From assembly GCA_024509875.1 (NCBI GenBank), contig JAMPIV010006383.1:1-64000 (forward strand): a stretch of DNA of 64,000 bases, in the 5' to 3' direction. This document shows, piece after piece, positions 25,848-41,222 of this stretch. Both the position numbers and the translations under genes were made by a program. Origin of the DNA: Oreohelix idahoensis. Lineage: Eukaryota > Mollusca > Gastropoda > Stylommatophora > Oreohelicidae. The notes below the pieces were generated by a model that worked only from the letters and a program-made list of their open reading frames with translations, was not told where the DNA came from and did no database searches. The stretch's first letter is position 1. Every line of letters starts with the position of its first letter.

Positions 25848-27867
25848 TGTGGTGAAGTGGGATGTTATAAATACTTATAGGGAACTTAGTGTACTGACTG
25901 AGATCAGCTGTGAAGGTATCTATATCTATTAAGAGTAGTGTATTATAGATAACCTTACTTGCTACCACATATCTATATATCTCAGTCAGAATTATTCTGG
26001 AATAGTGTGATGCTACGTTATGTGTCTAGGGTATGAGTATGGGGAAGTGTAAGTCACAACAACAGACAGATAAACAATTTAATTTAATCCACTACTCTTG
26101 ACAACACTGTGACACTCACATACATATAACACTCTACAAAGATATCTTAAAAGAGTCACTGATAAACTTTCAAATAACAATATGTATTCATTACTGGCAT
26201 GAATGAATATGTGTCCTGATTCAACTACAAGGGAACCAGGAATCACAATCAATTTAAATTACAAGTTATGTACAGAATGTATTTAATATGAAATATTGTA
26301 GTGACATATATTATTACAAATGTTCTATGTGTGTCAGTTTGTGTAGTAGTAAAATGAGGTAATACTGGTTTTGTTTTGTTCAAGCTCTGTTGGTATTTGT
26401 CATCATGACTTCAATAGTTTGTCTTTAGGGACCAGTATTGGAGATGTTCACAGTTCCTGATTTTAAGACAAGTAAATTCCCCTCTTAATGTTAATTTTAG
26501 AAAGTCAGTTCAAGATGAGGGGACATAATGTTGAGCTCAGCTGGCCAATTCGCTTATCTGGCGTGATGGCGGCAGGAAAGGACTCCTCTGCTCGAATTCT
26601 CCTCTGGGTTCAGGAGACACCTCACTGATAGCTAAAAAGACCAAGGAGTATGCTGTCCGACTCAGGATTCAGCAAAGCTCTGACTAGGTGCTGCTCACTA
26701 CCATCAAGACCACTGTCCCACAATTCATACGAATAACACAGATACGTTGATTAGCAATGAATTCTGGCACAAACTGGCACAAATTTCCATCTGCTTATCT
26801 TCCAGGCTTTTATTGAGCAAAATTTTAGCTGGCTTCAACGCACTGATGCTTTATCAGGATCATTTAAACAAGTGGTCTCGAACTAACGCTCCCAAGTGTG
26901 TATATCAGCGAGACTGGCCAATGAGCCACGTTTCGATAAGTGTTTGAAAAAATGTTATCTTTTCCCGTCTCCCCTAACAACCAAGATAGTATTTATAGCC
27001 CGACCAATCGTGGTTAGGCTTTCATTTGTTGCGCTCCAATCAATTTGGAGTTTACATGGTAGGCTATTTTTGTAACGTAAATTTTTTTCAAACACGTTAA
27101 AAAAAAATCTTATGAGCAGAAATGATTTTATGCTGTCAGGCACCCCCAATATTTTATTTTGGGTATAATTTATTAATTCCTGGACTATTTGCGTAACGTT
27201 TTACATATTATTTGTCAGCAAGCCCTAAGGAACCCAAAAATACTAATTTAAAGGAGCTACGTGGCTGCGTTCAAAATATGCAATTTCTTCTACCTCCTGT
27301 TTCGAAGATGTGCTGTCTGGGTACTGTTATGTGTTCAAACGTAAACCCATCTATTGTTATCTTTTCTAATAAGAGTCTGTTATGATTTATAAACCTAACT
27401 CTGGGAAAGGGTAGTGTATTTTATCACTGTCCGTCTGAAAAAAATTTAGTGCATGTAGACTTACACGCGTGATGGCAGCATTTGCGTATCGCGCGAAGCG
27501 TGTTTAATGTTCGGCTTTCTGCCTCTCCCTTCTCGCTATCCTTTTGTCCATCTGTTCGTTCGTTTTGGTAACGTAATATAATTAATGTTAGGATTAATTT
27601 AGGTCATTACGCATTCTGCCTCTAAATGTTTTTCCAAGAAATACAGCACACGTTTCATTGAAGAAAGCGGGTAATAATACAGTAAGCTTTTATATCAACG
27701 TGAAAGCGTTACAATTTGCAGACGAAGCAGAAAACAAGGGGGATTTCGAGTACATTCCTTGTGACAGCACTGTCATTTTACCATTGCTCTTTTCTTTATT
27801 ATATGTATTTATTAGGCTTTATATTTAATTGATAATTTATATATGTGGATTAGAATATTTCATGACA
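25848..27867 (-). repeat. Element D: 3' LTR
   Basis: Direct repeat of 32107-34125. On the minus strand it begins TGTCATG and ends CACCACA. The frame at 26747-26947 is part of the repeat, not a gene. Confidence 0.95.
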
Positions 27868-27880
27868 CCTCCCCTCTTAA
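27868..27880 (-). other. Element D: polypurine tract
   Basis: Minus-strand AAGAGGGGAGG abuts the 3' LTR with no gap, the expected plus-strand priming site. Confidence 0.8.
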
Positions 27881-27934
27881 AACAGACATTATATGTCAGT
27901 CCTTTATTCTATATACACATAGAGAAATTTATTA

Positions 27935-29872
27935 TTATTTCTGGGGTTTACGGTGATTCTCATCACACGGATGGCGGCTTAAAAAAATCCGCTCCCAGAT
28001 TGGTTTTTCCAGATATATATTCAATGCTAAAATTATATGGAGCCAGAAGCAAAGACCATCGGAGTAACCTAGAGTTCTCATGCTTAGCCTGTGCTAAAAA
28101 CGATAAAGGTTTGTGGTCAGTTTGCAACTTAAATGCCTTCCCATATAGATAAATATTGAATTTCTTTATTGCCCATATTACTGCAAGACATTCTTTTTCG
28201 CTAGTTGAGTAGTTGATTTCAGCTTTATTCAACTTTCTGCTAGCATATGCCACTGGGCTTAATTCCCCATCCAATGCATCTGATTTCTGTAGTAAAGTTG
28301 CACCTAACCCAATACTACTTGCATCCGTCCTTACTATGAATTCTTGACTTAAGTCAGGTAATTTCAAAATGGGTTTACTTGTGAGCTTTTCCTTCAATTC
28401 TTGGTAAGTCATTTCACATTGTGGTGTCCATGTAATGCGATCTGGAAGTCCTTTACGTGTCAATTCCGTTAAAGGTGCACATATGGAATTAAAGTTTTTG
28501 ATATACTTCTGGTAGAAACCACATAATGAGACAAAGGATCTCACGTCCTTCTTGGTTTGTGGTCTCGGGGCTTTCTGTAGTTTCTCTAAATTCTTTGGGT
28601 CAGGGGTCATGTTTCCCTGATAAACTGTGTGTCCCAAAAATTCCAATTCTTTACATCCAACGCAAAATTTGGTTGGTCGGGCTGTTAAATTTGCCTCCCT
28701 AAGTCGATCAAACAGCATGTTCAGAGAGTCAATGTGTTCCTCAAATGTTTCTGTTGCTATAAGGATATCATCCATAAAATTTGTTATACAGGGATCATTC
28801 AGAGGATCCAATAATTTTCTCATCATTCTAGAGAAGACACTAGGCGCATTCTTCAATCCAAATGGCAATCTATTAAACTCATAGTGTCCTTCTGAGGTAC
28901 TAAAAGCTAGGTATGGTCTAACCTCAGGCTTTACTGGAATCTGATAGTATCCTTTACTCAGATCCACTTTTGAGAAATATTTAGCTTTATTTAGCCTGGC
29001 AAACAGCTGATTTGTATCCGGCAATGGATCCACCTGTCCTTCTGTAATAGCATTCAGTCTCCTGTAATCTATACAGAGTCTATGTTCTCCAGAGGGCTTC
29101 CTTAAGAGTACCACCCCGGAACTATACGAAGACTCACTGTGCGAAATAATTCCTTCCTTCAACAGATAGTCTATCTCTTCCTTCAAAGCTTTCTCCTTAG
29201 CAAACGGAATCGAATATGGTTTCATACAGACAGGTGTGGAGTCTATGAGTTTCATATCATATTCCAATAGGTTTGTATGCCCTGGTCGGTCTGTTAACAC
29301 CTCTGCATGATTCTTTAGAACCTGTTGCACTCTCTCTTTCTGAGTTTTCGTTAAATGTGTACTGATTTTCACCTGTGCTGCTGTCTCACAGGGGTGTAAT
29401 GGATATTCAAATGATGAAAGTGGTTCCTTTTTCATCTCCATGGCGATGGACAAGGTCAACAAGTGTGTCTCTTCCTGATGTTCTCTTTCCAAATATTTCT
29501 TCAGGAGAGTCACATGATAGATTTTTTCTTTCCCCTTCTTATCTATCTTATAATTTGTTCTAGACACCTTCTCTAGAACTGTATATGGACCCTGCCATCC
29601 AATTTGTAACTTATTCTGACTCCCGGGCAAAAGAAGCAGTACTTTCTCTCCCACAGCCAAATTTCTGTCTTTCGCCTTCCTGTTATAATAGGCAGCATGT
29701 TTCTTCCTGGCTTGTTTCAAATTTTCATTGGCAAGTTTCCAGCCAGTTTTCAACCGAGTGGTCAGCTCATTCACATATTGGTATGAAGATGTAATGTTTT
29801 CCTCTGCCTTTTCATCAGTCCACGTTCTTAACAAAGCTTCAAGTGGACCTTTTATTGTGTGGACCTATTTGT
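27935..29872 (-). pseudogene. pol: Element D: integrase C-terminus, reverse transcriptase and RNase H
   Basis: The frame opens inside integrase, just before KGPLEALLRTW, and continues through the GPY/F-type module (GWQGPYTVLEK) into RT. RT motifs in order: LCIDYRRLNA, the first catalytic Asp in KVDLSKGYYQ, FGLKNAPSVF and FMDDILIA. RNase H follows with its Asp in VRTDASS, Glu in SEKECLAV, Asp in LQTDHKPL and Asp in GADF. Integrase therefore lies upstream of RT in one reading frame. One extra base in a run of A's near 27985 (plus strand) alters the last codons. In the neighbouring frame the ending after GADF is the usual LSRHP, with a stop at 27935-27937. No chromodomain is seen. Confidence 0.88.
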
Positions 29873-29908
29873 CCATGCACCGGTATGGTCTCTTCCACTT
29901 GAAGCTTT
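29833..29908. repeat. 15-bp perfect inverted repeat at the pol rearrangement junction
   Basis: AAAGCTTCAAGTGGA at 29833-29847 is exactly reversed and complemented at 29894-29908, with 46 bp between. The first arm is genuine integrase coding sequence; the second marks the edge of the foreign segment. Element C has no such hairpin here. Confidence 0.85.
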
Positions 29909-30290
29909 ATAGTGATGATTTTTTCCTCCCAGAATTATCATTCACAAAACGACCGCTACCAATTTTTCTTTTGGGGCTGTCTCCCCTCTTAAAATTCTTG
30001 ATGAGAGATTTCCTCTCTACATCTTCTTCCTCCAGTTTGTTTAAGTCCGATTGAGGGATTGTCGGCTTATCCTGGGGTAAGACATCTTTTTGCACTCTCC
30101 GCATAGTGGCCATTGTAAAACAGTTAAGTGAAGCTTGTCCGTGAAAAGGGGCTTCCCATTCCATTTGGTCCACCTTATCAAATTTATTTTTCCTTTTATT
30201 GTCAGGCCTGATTTTGCCCCATGGCGTGTCCAGGTCCTGATCCATGTTCCCACTTGTGGGTGTTCCCTCATGTGCTATGCTACACCTTTC
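29909..30290 (-). other. Element D: unidentified open segment replacing the integrase core
   Basis: After the integrase finger (YYWPKARWDIENFVERC) the frame stays open for about 125 codons, but the sequence no longer resembles integrase. The DDE residues are absent. It is basic and hydrophilic (for example NFKRGDSPKRKIGSG). Elements B and C have about 150 residues of catalytic core here. The source is unknown; it could be a captured host segment, part of another element, or a template-switch product. Confidence 0.6.
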
Positions 30291-31902
30291 TACAAAATTC
30301 TCAATGTCCCATCTTGCTTTGGGCCAATAATAATTGTGAGCCACCTTTTGAATAATGGTACCTATCTTCTCATGGTCCCCATCTGGTTTCACATGTAGGC
30401 TCCTTATTAATTCTGTCCTGTATCTTTTTGGAAGAACCAGCTGTCCGTGACCATGGGATCTAGTTCCAGTCTTCCTATACATCAACTTGTTTTTCATGTA
30501 AAAATCTCCCTTGCCTGGAGTTGTATGACAAGTTGACAATTTTCTGAAACAAGGCTTGAGTGTTTTATCCCCAGCCTGTGCCTTCCTCATCTCTTCTGGA
30601 GTGGTATCTAACATAATATCCTCCTCCTGTCTTGAGGTCGACCTGACCTGAAGGGTTGCCATATACACAGGTTTCCTTCTGCAACGGTCAGTGTCATGAT
30701 TGTCCATCTGACAATTCTTACACCACCTTTTTCCTTGGTTGAAAGATTTTCTTTCATCATATTTCCTTTCATCGAATTGTGGGAATTTATTTTTATTGTC
30801 ATACCGTGGCCTATCAAATTGGTGCTTACCTTTATTTTGATCCCTAGGATCAAATTTATTAAAGTTCTGTGGTGCCCTAAAGTTATCCACCTGTTTCTTT
30901 TTATTACCTGTTACCTCTGCTTGAGCTGCTTGATACCTTTCAGCAACATTTAGCAACTCACCCAGCCTCTCTGCACCTTGTTCCATGAGAAACTTTCTCA
31001 GGTCTGGAGCCATGGACTCTCTTAATTGCTCTATAAGGACCATTTCCTTAAGATCTTGGGTTTTCCCCAGAGAAGTCCATTTCTCCAAGTATGTCTCTAT
31101 TCGTGCAGAGAACTGGTGATAGGTTTCACCTGACAGTAGTTTAGCATTCCTAAATTTTTTCCTGTAAAACTCTGCATTCTTTTCATACCTTAACAAAAGA
31201 GCCTGCTTTAGCATGTCATAATTTTCCTGATCACCTCTGCTCATTTTTGCAAAAACTTCATAAGCTGCCCCCACGAAGTCCCTGAGATAACTTTAAGCTC
31301 CACCTTTCTCTCTCTAACCCATACGTGGTAGCTAATAGTTCATACCTATTTAGGTAGCTCTCAATATCATCGTCTTTCTCAACAAAATGATCTAAATGAA
31401 AATTCATAGCTGAGGTTGAGGCTCCTTGAGTAACCGTAGCATCAGAGGCAAAGGGACTGGCACCATTTTCAGGAGCATGGCCTTGAAACTCAAACTCCCT
31501 TAGTCGTAATTCATGTTCCCTTTGTAATCTTTTATCTTCTGCTTCCCTTTCTGCAGCTAATCTCTTCTCTTCTCTTTCTGCAGCTAATTTCTTCTCTTCC
31601 CTTTCTGCAGCTTGTCTTCTTTCCTCGGCTTCCAATGCTTTAGCCTCTTTGTCAGCCTCAATCTGCAACCTCTTAGTCTCAGCCTCAGCTTGCAACCTCT
31701 TAGTCTCAGCCTCAGCTTCAAATTGTAACTTCTTAATTTCCCTGTCAGCCTCTAACTTTCTTTCGGCTTCAAACCTTCTTTCTTCGCGTTCAATAAATTT
31801 GTCACATTCCGTAGTAACATAGGCAACCATAACTTGCCCATCTAATCCTAACTCTTTTGCAGTCTGAACCGCAGCAGATCGAAATTTGGCCAGGTCCGCC
31901 AT
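30291..31902 (-). pseudogene. gag: Element D: gag with CCHC zinc knuckle, then integrase finger; frameshifted
   Basis: From the ATG at 31902: a Glu/Ala/Lys/Arg coiled coil with repeated AEAETKRLQ units (residues about 30-135), then a gag core in two frames. One extra base in a G run near 31272 breaks the frame; the coding continues in the neighbouring frame as AAYEVFAK. A perfect CX2CX4HX4C knuckle (CKNCQMDNHDTDRC) follows, which elements B and C lack. Directly after it, where B and C carry the FDTG protease, about 150 residues are missing. The frame then runs to the segment before integrase (KTLKPCFRKL) and to the integrase HHCC finger. A capsid and nucleic-acid-binding protein may still be made, but no protease. 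Confidence 0.87.
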
Positions 31903-32027
31903 TGTCCATCAGGTAACTTTATATAATGTCTAACCAACAATTCAATTTCTAACTATATATCTAATGGACAACACAGGCACCGTGAGCTCAACCTTATTTA
32001 ATTCCACCCAAGGATACCTTTTAATTC

Positions 32028-32106
32028 TTATATTCCCTGAAGTGAATTACCCCCAATATTTTTAATAGTTAAAGATTCAAAATCCCAAGAGCGAGACCCC
32101 AATATA
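32028..32106 (-). other. Element D: primer-binding site and a second, degenerate copy
   Basis: On the minus strand, five bases inside the 5' LTR, the site begins TGGGGTCTCGCTCTTGGGAT and continues TTTGAA (32076-32101). It resembles the tRNA-Pro primer site. About 46 bp further in, AATATTGGGGG...CAGGGAATATAA (32028-32060) is a weak second copy with the same flank. Confidence 0.6.
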
Positions 32107-34125
32107 TGTGGTGAAGTGGGATGTTATAAATACTTATAGGGAACTTAGTGTACTGACTGAGATCAGCTGTGAAGGTATCTATATCTATTAAGAGTAGTGT
32201 ATTATAGATAACCTTACTTGCTACCACATATCTATATATCTCAGTCAGAATTATTCTGGAATAGTGTGATGCTACGTTATGTGTCTAGGGTATGAGTATG
32301 GGGAAGTGTAAGTCACAACAACAGACAGATAAACAATTTAATTTAATCCACTACTCTTGACAACACTGTGACACTCACATACATATAACACTCTACAAAG
32401 ATATCTTAAAAGAGTCACTGATAAACTTTCAAATAACAATATGTATTCATTACTGGCATGAATGAATATGTGTCCTGATTCAACTACAAGGGAACCAGGA
32501 ATCACAATCAATTTAAATTACAAGTTATGTACAGAATGTATTTAATATGAATATTGTAGTGACATATATTATTACAAATGTTCTATGTGTGTCAGTTGTG
32601 TAGTAGTAAAATGAGGTAATACTGGTTTTGTTTTGTTCAAGCTCTGTTGGTATTTGTCATCATGACTTCAATAGTTTGTCTTTAGGGACCAGTATTGGAG
32701 ATGTTCACAGTTCCTGATTTTAAGACAAGTAAATTCCCCTCTTAATGTTAATTTTAGAAAGTCAGTTCAAGATGAGGGGACATAATGTTGAGCTCAGCTG
32801 GCCAATTCGCTTATCTGGCGTGATGGCGGCAGGAAAGGACTCCTCTGCTCGACTTCTCCTCTGGGTTCAGGAGACACCTCACTGATAGCTAAAAAGACCA
32901 AGGAGTATGCTGTCCGACTCAGGATTCAGCAAAGCTCTGACTAGGTGCTGCTTACTACCATCAAGACCACTGTCCCACAATTCATACGAATAACACAGAT
33001 ACGTTGATTAGCAATGAATTCTGGCACAAACTGGCACAAATTTCCATCTGCTTATCTTCCAGGCTTTTATTGAGCAAAATTTTAGCTGGCTTCAACGCAC
33101 TGATGCTTTATCAGGATCATTTAAACAAGTGGTCTCGAACTAACGCTCCCAAGTGTGTATATCAGCGAGACTGGCCAATGAGCCACGTTTTCGATAAGTG
33201 TTTGAAAAAATGTTATCTTTTCCCGTCTCCCCTAACAACCAAGATAGTATTTATAGCCCGACCAATCGTGGTTAGGCTTTCATTTGTTGCGCTCCAATCA
33301 ATTTGGAGTTTACATGGTAGGCTATTTCTGTAACGTAAATTTTTTTCAAACACGTTAAAAAAAAATCTTATGAGCAGAAATGATTTTATGCTGTCAGGCA
33401 CCCCCAATATTTTATTTTGGGTATAATTTATTAATTCCTGGACTATTTGCGTAACGTTTTACATATTATTTGTCAGCAAGCCCTAAGGAACCCAAAAATA
33501 CTAATTTAGAGGAGCTACGTGGCTGCGTTCAAAATATGCAATTTCTTCTACCTCCTGTTTCGAAGATGTGCTGTCTGGGTACTGTTATGTGTTCAAACGT
33601 AAACCCATCTATTGTTATCTTTTCTAATAAGAGTCTGTTATGATTTATAAACCTAACTCTGGGAAAGGGTAGTGTATTTTATCACTGTCCGTCTGAAAAA
33701 AATTTAGTGCATGTAGACTTACACGCGTGATGGCAGCATTTGCGTATCGCGCGAAGCGTGTTTAATGTTCGGCTTTCTGCCTCTCCCTTCTCGCTATCCT
33801 TTTGTCCATCTGTTCGTTCGTTTTGGTAACGTAATATAATTAATGTTAGGATTAATTTAGGTCATTACGCAGTCTGCCTCTAAATGTTTTTCCAAGAAAT
33901 ACAGCACACGTTTCATTGAAGAAAGCGGGTAATAATACAGTAAGCTTTTATATCAACGTGAAAGCGTTACAATTTGCAGACGAAGCAGAAAACAAGGGGG
34001 ATTTCGAGTACATTCCTTGTGACAGCACTGTCATTTTACCATTGCTCTTTTCTTTATTATATGTATTTATTAGGCTTTATATTTAATTGATAATTTATAT
34101 ATGTGGATTAGAATATTTCATGACA
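32107..34125 (-). repeat. Element D: 5' LTR
   Basis: Direct repeat of 25848-27867, 2019 bp, TGTCATG...CACCACA in element orientation. Followed at once by the TGGAG target duplication and by the resumed R1b sequence. Confidence 0.95.
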
Positions 34126-34221
34126 TGGAGGTTCATGAATCATCATTCTATACGCTGAGGTTGCCAGCCTCAAATGACTTTGACATGCAATAGCAAGTTT
34201 CACACATTAAAATTCACAGGG

Positions 34222-34306
<85 letters not shown>

Positions 34307-35245
34307 AGTTTACATGTTTGTAATGAAACATAGAATGAAAAATACACAACTCACGCTAATCTTGGCTACAAACGTTTTTTTTTGCTCAGATTACTTAAAA
34401 AAGGCGCTGGCGGCTGCCTTTTTTTCACGTGTACTGGGGGTCGTTAATTTTAACTTCAGTGTTCCTTATTAAAATGTAGAGATTTCCTGTGCTTTGTAAG
34501 TCTTATTTGGTTCTCCAATAAAAGGTCCGGTTAACAAAAGGAATTATGAATCTAGTCTTCACTCTGGCGAGGTCTGATGTTGTCTTAGCGATCGTGAAAT
34601 TCACAGTGAAATAAAACTGCGAAAATGGTCAGACTATATTCCCTGCCTTCCCACGCCTTCGTTTGTAATGGAGTTAAATAAACGTTCCAGTCATATTCAA
34701 ACAGGTCGGGTGTGGTATTTTCAAAATATTTCCGACATGGAAAAATTTTGCAAAGGTCACGTCTCCCATATATGGCAATATGATGACCGATGCCCTTGTG
34801 TACAAACTTTCAGGCAGATCGGTAGAAACACATGACAACATGGGTAAGATGTAATGCTTATTACTTTATTAGAAAGTAATGTTGTCATAACAAGTCGGCC
34901 CGGAAGCGATTATGTCACCTTTGTCTGCCCACATGTGTCACACAGACAGTAATCTCGTTATCTGTCGTATGAGTACGCAAAACTTCGTGTTTGCCCATCT
35001 GGGTTACCAACCGAGTCGTCTTATCAGCGGTTTAATCTAAACACGCCGGCGCTAATCTTATCTTGTGGCTTCTCGCAGGCTGGGGTAAACATTAGCTGCA
35101 TGGAGTGTCACAAATGTTTGAACATACAAACTACTTGCTCGTTAGCCGAAAATGAGAAGAAATTGGTACTTTTAAAAATACACAAATAAAAACCAGTACA
35201 ACAAATGTACCGATACTGCCGGAGAGAAACAAAGATCGATAGGGG
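34126..35245. repeat. Repeat R1, copy b, right part
   Basis: R1b continues after element D with GGTTCATGAATCATCATTCT, matching R1a at about 23283. It remains alignable to TACTGCCGGAGAGAA near 35215. The corresponding end of R1a (24340-24505) is replaced here by the Helitron remnant. Confidence 0.75.
34224..34303. repeat. (AT)n microsatellite, about 80 bp
   Basis: A pure AT run inside R1b. R1a has only ACTATATACATATTG at the same place, so it expanded after the duplication. Confidence 0.95.
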
Positions 35246-35254
35246 CCGCCCCGT

Positions 35255-35763
<509 letters not shown>

Positions 35764-35966
35764 CGGTTTTAACGGTTGCCGGAGCACACAATACCTGCTA
35801 AGCATTTTCTAGCACGGTCAGACCACTCTTTACGCCAGCATGTTTCAGGGTGGGCCGTCACCTTTCATAGCTACAATAACTGCCTTGTAGGATCACCCAC
35901 AAGTATATCAATTGACACGGCACTCCCGTACATCACACTGTTACTGTCCTAAATAAATCATCATCA

Positions 35967-36241
35967 TCATGTGACGTAATCTTTCCAGAACGTTGTCTCC
36001 GTTACAGCTGCTCTGAACGCATCACGATTCTGGGCAAGTCGACCTGCATCAGCCAAAGACAAGTTCAGACTCTCTGTGATGTCCTGGGTCCACGGTCGTC
36101 TAGGTCGACCATTTCCCCTTTTTCCAGGGACTATGCCTTCCATCACTATTTTTTCCAGACTATTATGTCTTTTTATATGACAGAAAAATTTCAGCTTCCT
36201 TATTGCGATGGTATTTAGGAGCCAATTTTCCTCTACGTTTA
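35967..36241 (-). pseudogene. LINE ORF2 C-terminal end
   Basis: An uninterrupted minus-strand frame of about 90 codons ends at the TGA at 35967-35969. It carries the standard LINE C-terminal blocks: IRKLKFFCHIKRH, a KRGNGRPRRPW basic turn, and SLADAGRLAQNRDAFRAAV. The stop lies in an ATG-type trinucleotide repeat (35957-35970), the usual simple-repeat tail. The tail is intact but the rest of the element is absent (5' truncation). It is a different LINE from those at 7220 and 57853. Confidence 0.8.
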
Positions 36242-36691
36242 GTGGAAAATAAATAAATAAAGATAATTAACAGGTACTCGTTGGACATAAAGGATAACAC
36301 CAGACAATAGAAAATAAAATATAAGTGATAGGCTTAGCGGGAATCGAATCTAGGACCAACCAAACGGCGCCATCGCCTTGCTGTGACATTACATCGTGAA
36401 AGGACGCTCAGCCAATATTGCACCCCAAATAGTACATTATTGGCTGAGGTCATTCTCGTGACACTCACACAACTATGGTATAGGACCCGTGGACGACCCA
36501 GACAGTTTAAAGATGCAATCACTAATATAACTTTCCTATCAGCAAGTATAGACCAAATAAAGGCTTAAATATTTGTGTCCAGTAATGTGTAGTGGAAGGT
36601 GAATAACATAGAATAGACAGGTAGGTTAAAGTCACGGATGGGTGAACTCTTAAATAAATAATGGAGGAAACCTTGAGTACTGTGAACTATA
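36242..36691. other. No gene; one short hairpin
   Basis: CTCAGCCAATA at 36407-36417 and TATTGGCTGAG at 36438-36448 form a perfect 11-bp stem with a 20-base loop. A tRNA B-box-like word is present on the minus strand near 36345-36355. No element could be assigned. Confidence 0.5.
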
Positions 36692-39965
<3,274 letters not shown>

Positions 39966-40225
39966 GCCGCGGTAGCATAGTGGTTAGTGCACTGGCTTCC
40001 TAGCTCAGTGGTCTATGGTTCGATACCCAGATGAGGTGGGATTTTTTTAGGCCGCAAACGGCTCCTGGGTCGACCCAGCCCCAAATGGGTACCAGAGCAA
40101 CTCTGGGAAGGTTAAGGCCGACGGCGTGATGCTGACCACATCACCCCTAGTGTGCCGACGGTCGAGAAAATGTGGGCCTAACACCATATTACCAATATGC
40201 CTCAATGGGCGTGTAACGGGTTCAT
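39966..40225 (+). mobile_element. tRNA-derived SINE
   Basis: The head resembles a tRNA: an RNA polymerase III A box TAGCATAGTGG at 39973-39983 and a B box GGTTCGATACC at 40017-40027, 33 bp apart. Unlike a tRNA gene there is no acceptor-stem pairing. A non-tRNA body follows (GGTCGACCCAGCCCC, CAACTCTGGGAAGG) to about 40225. The 3' border and target duplication were not found. Confidence 0.72.
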
Positions 40226-40477
40226 ATTTGTTTTTTACCAGTTCAGTTCAGCTAGCTACAATTGTTCTTCTGGTACGTCATTTGAGAAACCTGAAGTTGT
40301 CCTTTTTTGTTTTTGTTTTAAAGCTGCAGTTACTATCATTGCTTTGATAGTCTTTTTCTTTATGCATTTGGACCAATCTTCATCGATTGATTTTCTTACG
40401 AATAATGGAGACTTATTATTTATATACGTATAAAAGTCATGGTTTTCACACTTTTTATTATTATCAAATGTCTAAGT

Positions 40478-41163
40478 CAAGGGTAAACAAATGTTTTTAG
40501 AGACCGGCCGAAAGGTAAATATATTAGATTTCGTGGGCCACGAGCACGAGGTAAAATCAAATAGTATGATGAGTACTTGGTTTGGCAAAGTCGATGTATG
40601 CCGTGTTCCTTTGAGCACAGCGATAATTTCGTGCATATTAAACACAACTCTTTGTTATCTGATCCAATAACAAAATTATGCACACTCCACAGTTCTTTAA
40701 AAATTCGACATTCAGAGTCAACGTTTGTTGTTTTCTCTCCCCCCCCCCCCCTTTTTTTTTCGTGTTGTGACATGTTAAGTATAGATAATCCTATATTTGA
40801 ATATAAACAAATGGCAACATTCACAGACAAAACTCTGGCGCATTTGAAAAGAAACATCAACTCTCTGCTCAGTAGCACTGGAATAAGTGAGGTAAAATAA
40901 ATGTCAGCAAGTAAATAAATAAAAAAATAGGTCACAAATCTTACAGAGGAACTGAAATGCGTATGTGGGGACACAAACTTCGTAACTCTTGAAAAATTCT
41001 ACAAAGGTGTGAAAAAAAAAGAAGTAAAAAACAGTGTAATATGTACTTTATTCTCCACTTTGCTGTGACGCTATAAGAAATGGATAATTGATTCATAGGG
41101 TTTATATATTGTTTTCGGGCCGGGAAAAAAATGGAGCCACGGGCCGTAGTTTGCTGACTTCTG
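40478..41163 (-). mobile_element. Short hAT-family transposon, internally deleted
   Basis: GTCTAAGT is perfectly duplicated at 40470-40477 and 41164-41171, the 8-bp target size of hAT elements. The ends read CAAGGGTAAACAAA on the left and CAGAAGTCAGCAAAC (reverse complement) on the right, imperfect inverted repeats of the CAGGGGTCAGCAAAC type. Inside is a minus-strand remnant of the BED-finger N-terminus of the transposase; the catalytic region is gone. It has a C13/T9 tract at 40739-40760. Confidence 0.85.
40480..40773 (-). pseudogene. hAT transposase N-terminal fragment with degraded BED finger
   Basis: From an ATG at 40773 the frame reads MSQHEKK, then VDSECRIFKELW, then ELCLICTKLSLC, resembling the start of hAT/ZBED (GTF2IRD2-like) transposases. 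The first Cys pair of the BED zinc finger (CLIC) is present. In the expected His pair the second ligand is replaced (HRLCQTKYSSYY), so zinc binding is doubtful. The frame then runs into the element's 3' terminal sequence, with no dimerisation or catalytic domain. A longer frame starting at 40974 is AT-rich noise upstream. Confidence 0.65.
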
Positions 41164-41222
41164 GTCTAAGTTCCTGTAACGAACAACTAAAAATATCTGG
41201 TCACATTTTTGGAAATATACTG

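Larger units (their letters stand above)
25843..34130 (-). mobile_element. Element D: complete Gmr1-like Ty3/Gypsy insertion with rearranged pol
   Basis: LTR retrotransposon on the minus strand with TGGAG duplicated at 25843-25847 and 34126-34130. The LTRs are 2020 and 2019 bp and about 99.6% alike by eye (roughly five substitutions and a few single-base indels). Comparison with the empty site in R1a confirms the insertion point. The internal region encodes gag with a zinc knuckle, an integrase finger, an unrelated segment in place of the integrase core, then the integrase C-terminus, RT and RNase H. Protease is absent. Confidence 0.95.

Noticed and set aside
39966..40035. A genuine tRNA gene
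   Set aside because: Both pol III boxes are present but acceptor and anticodon stems do not pair, and a SINE body follows.
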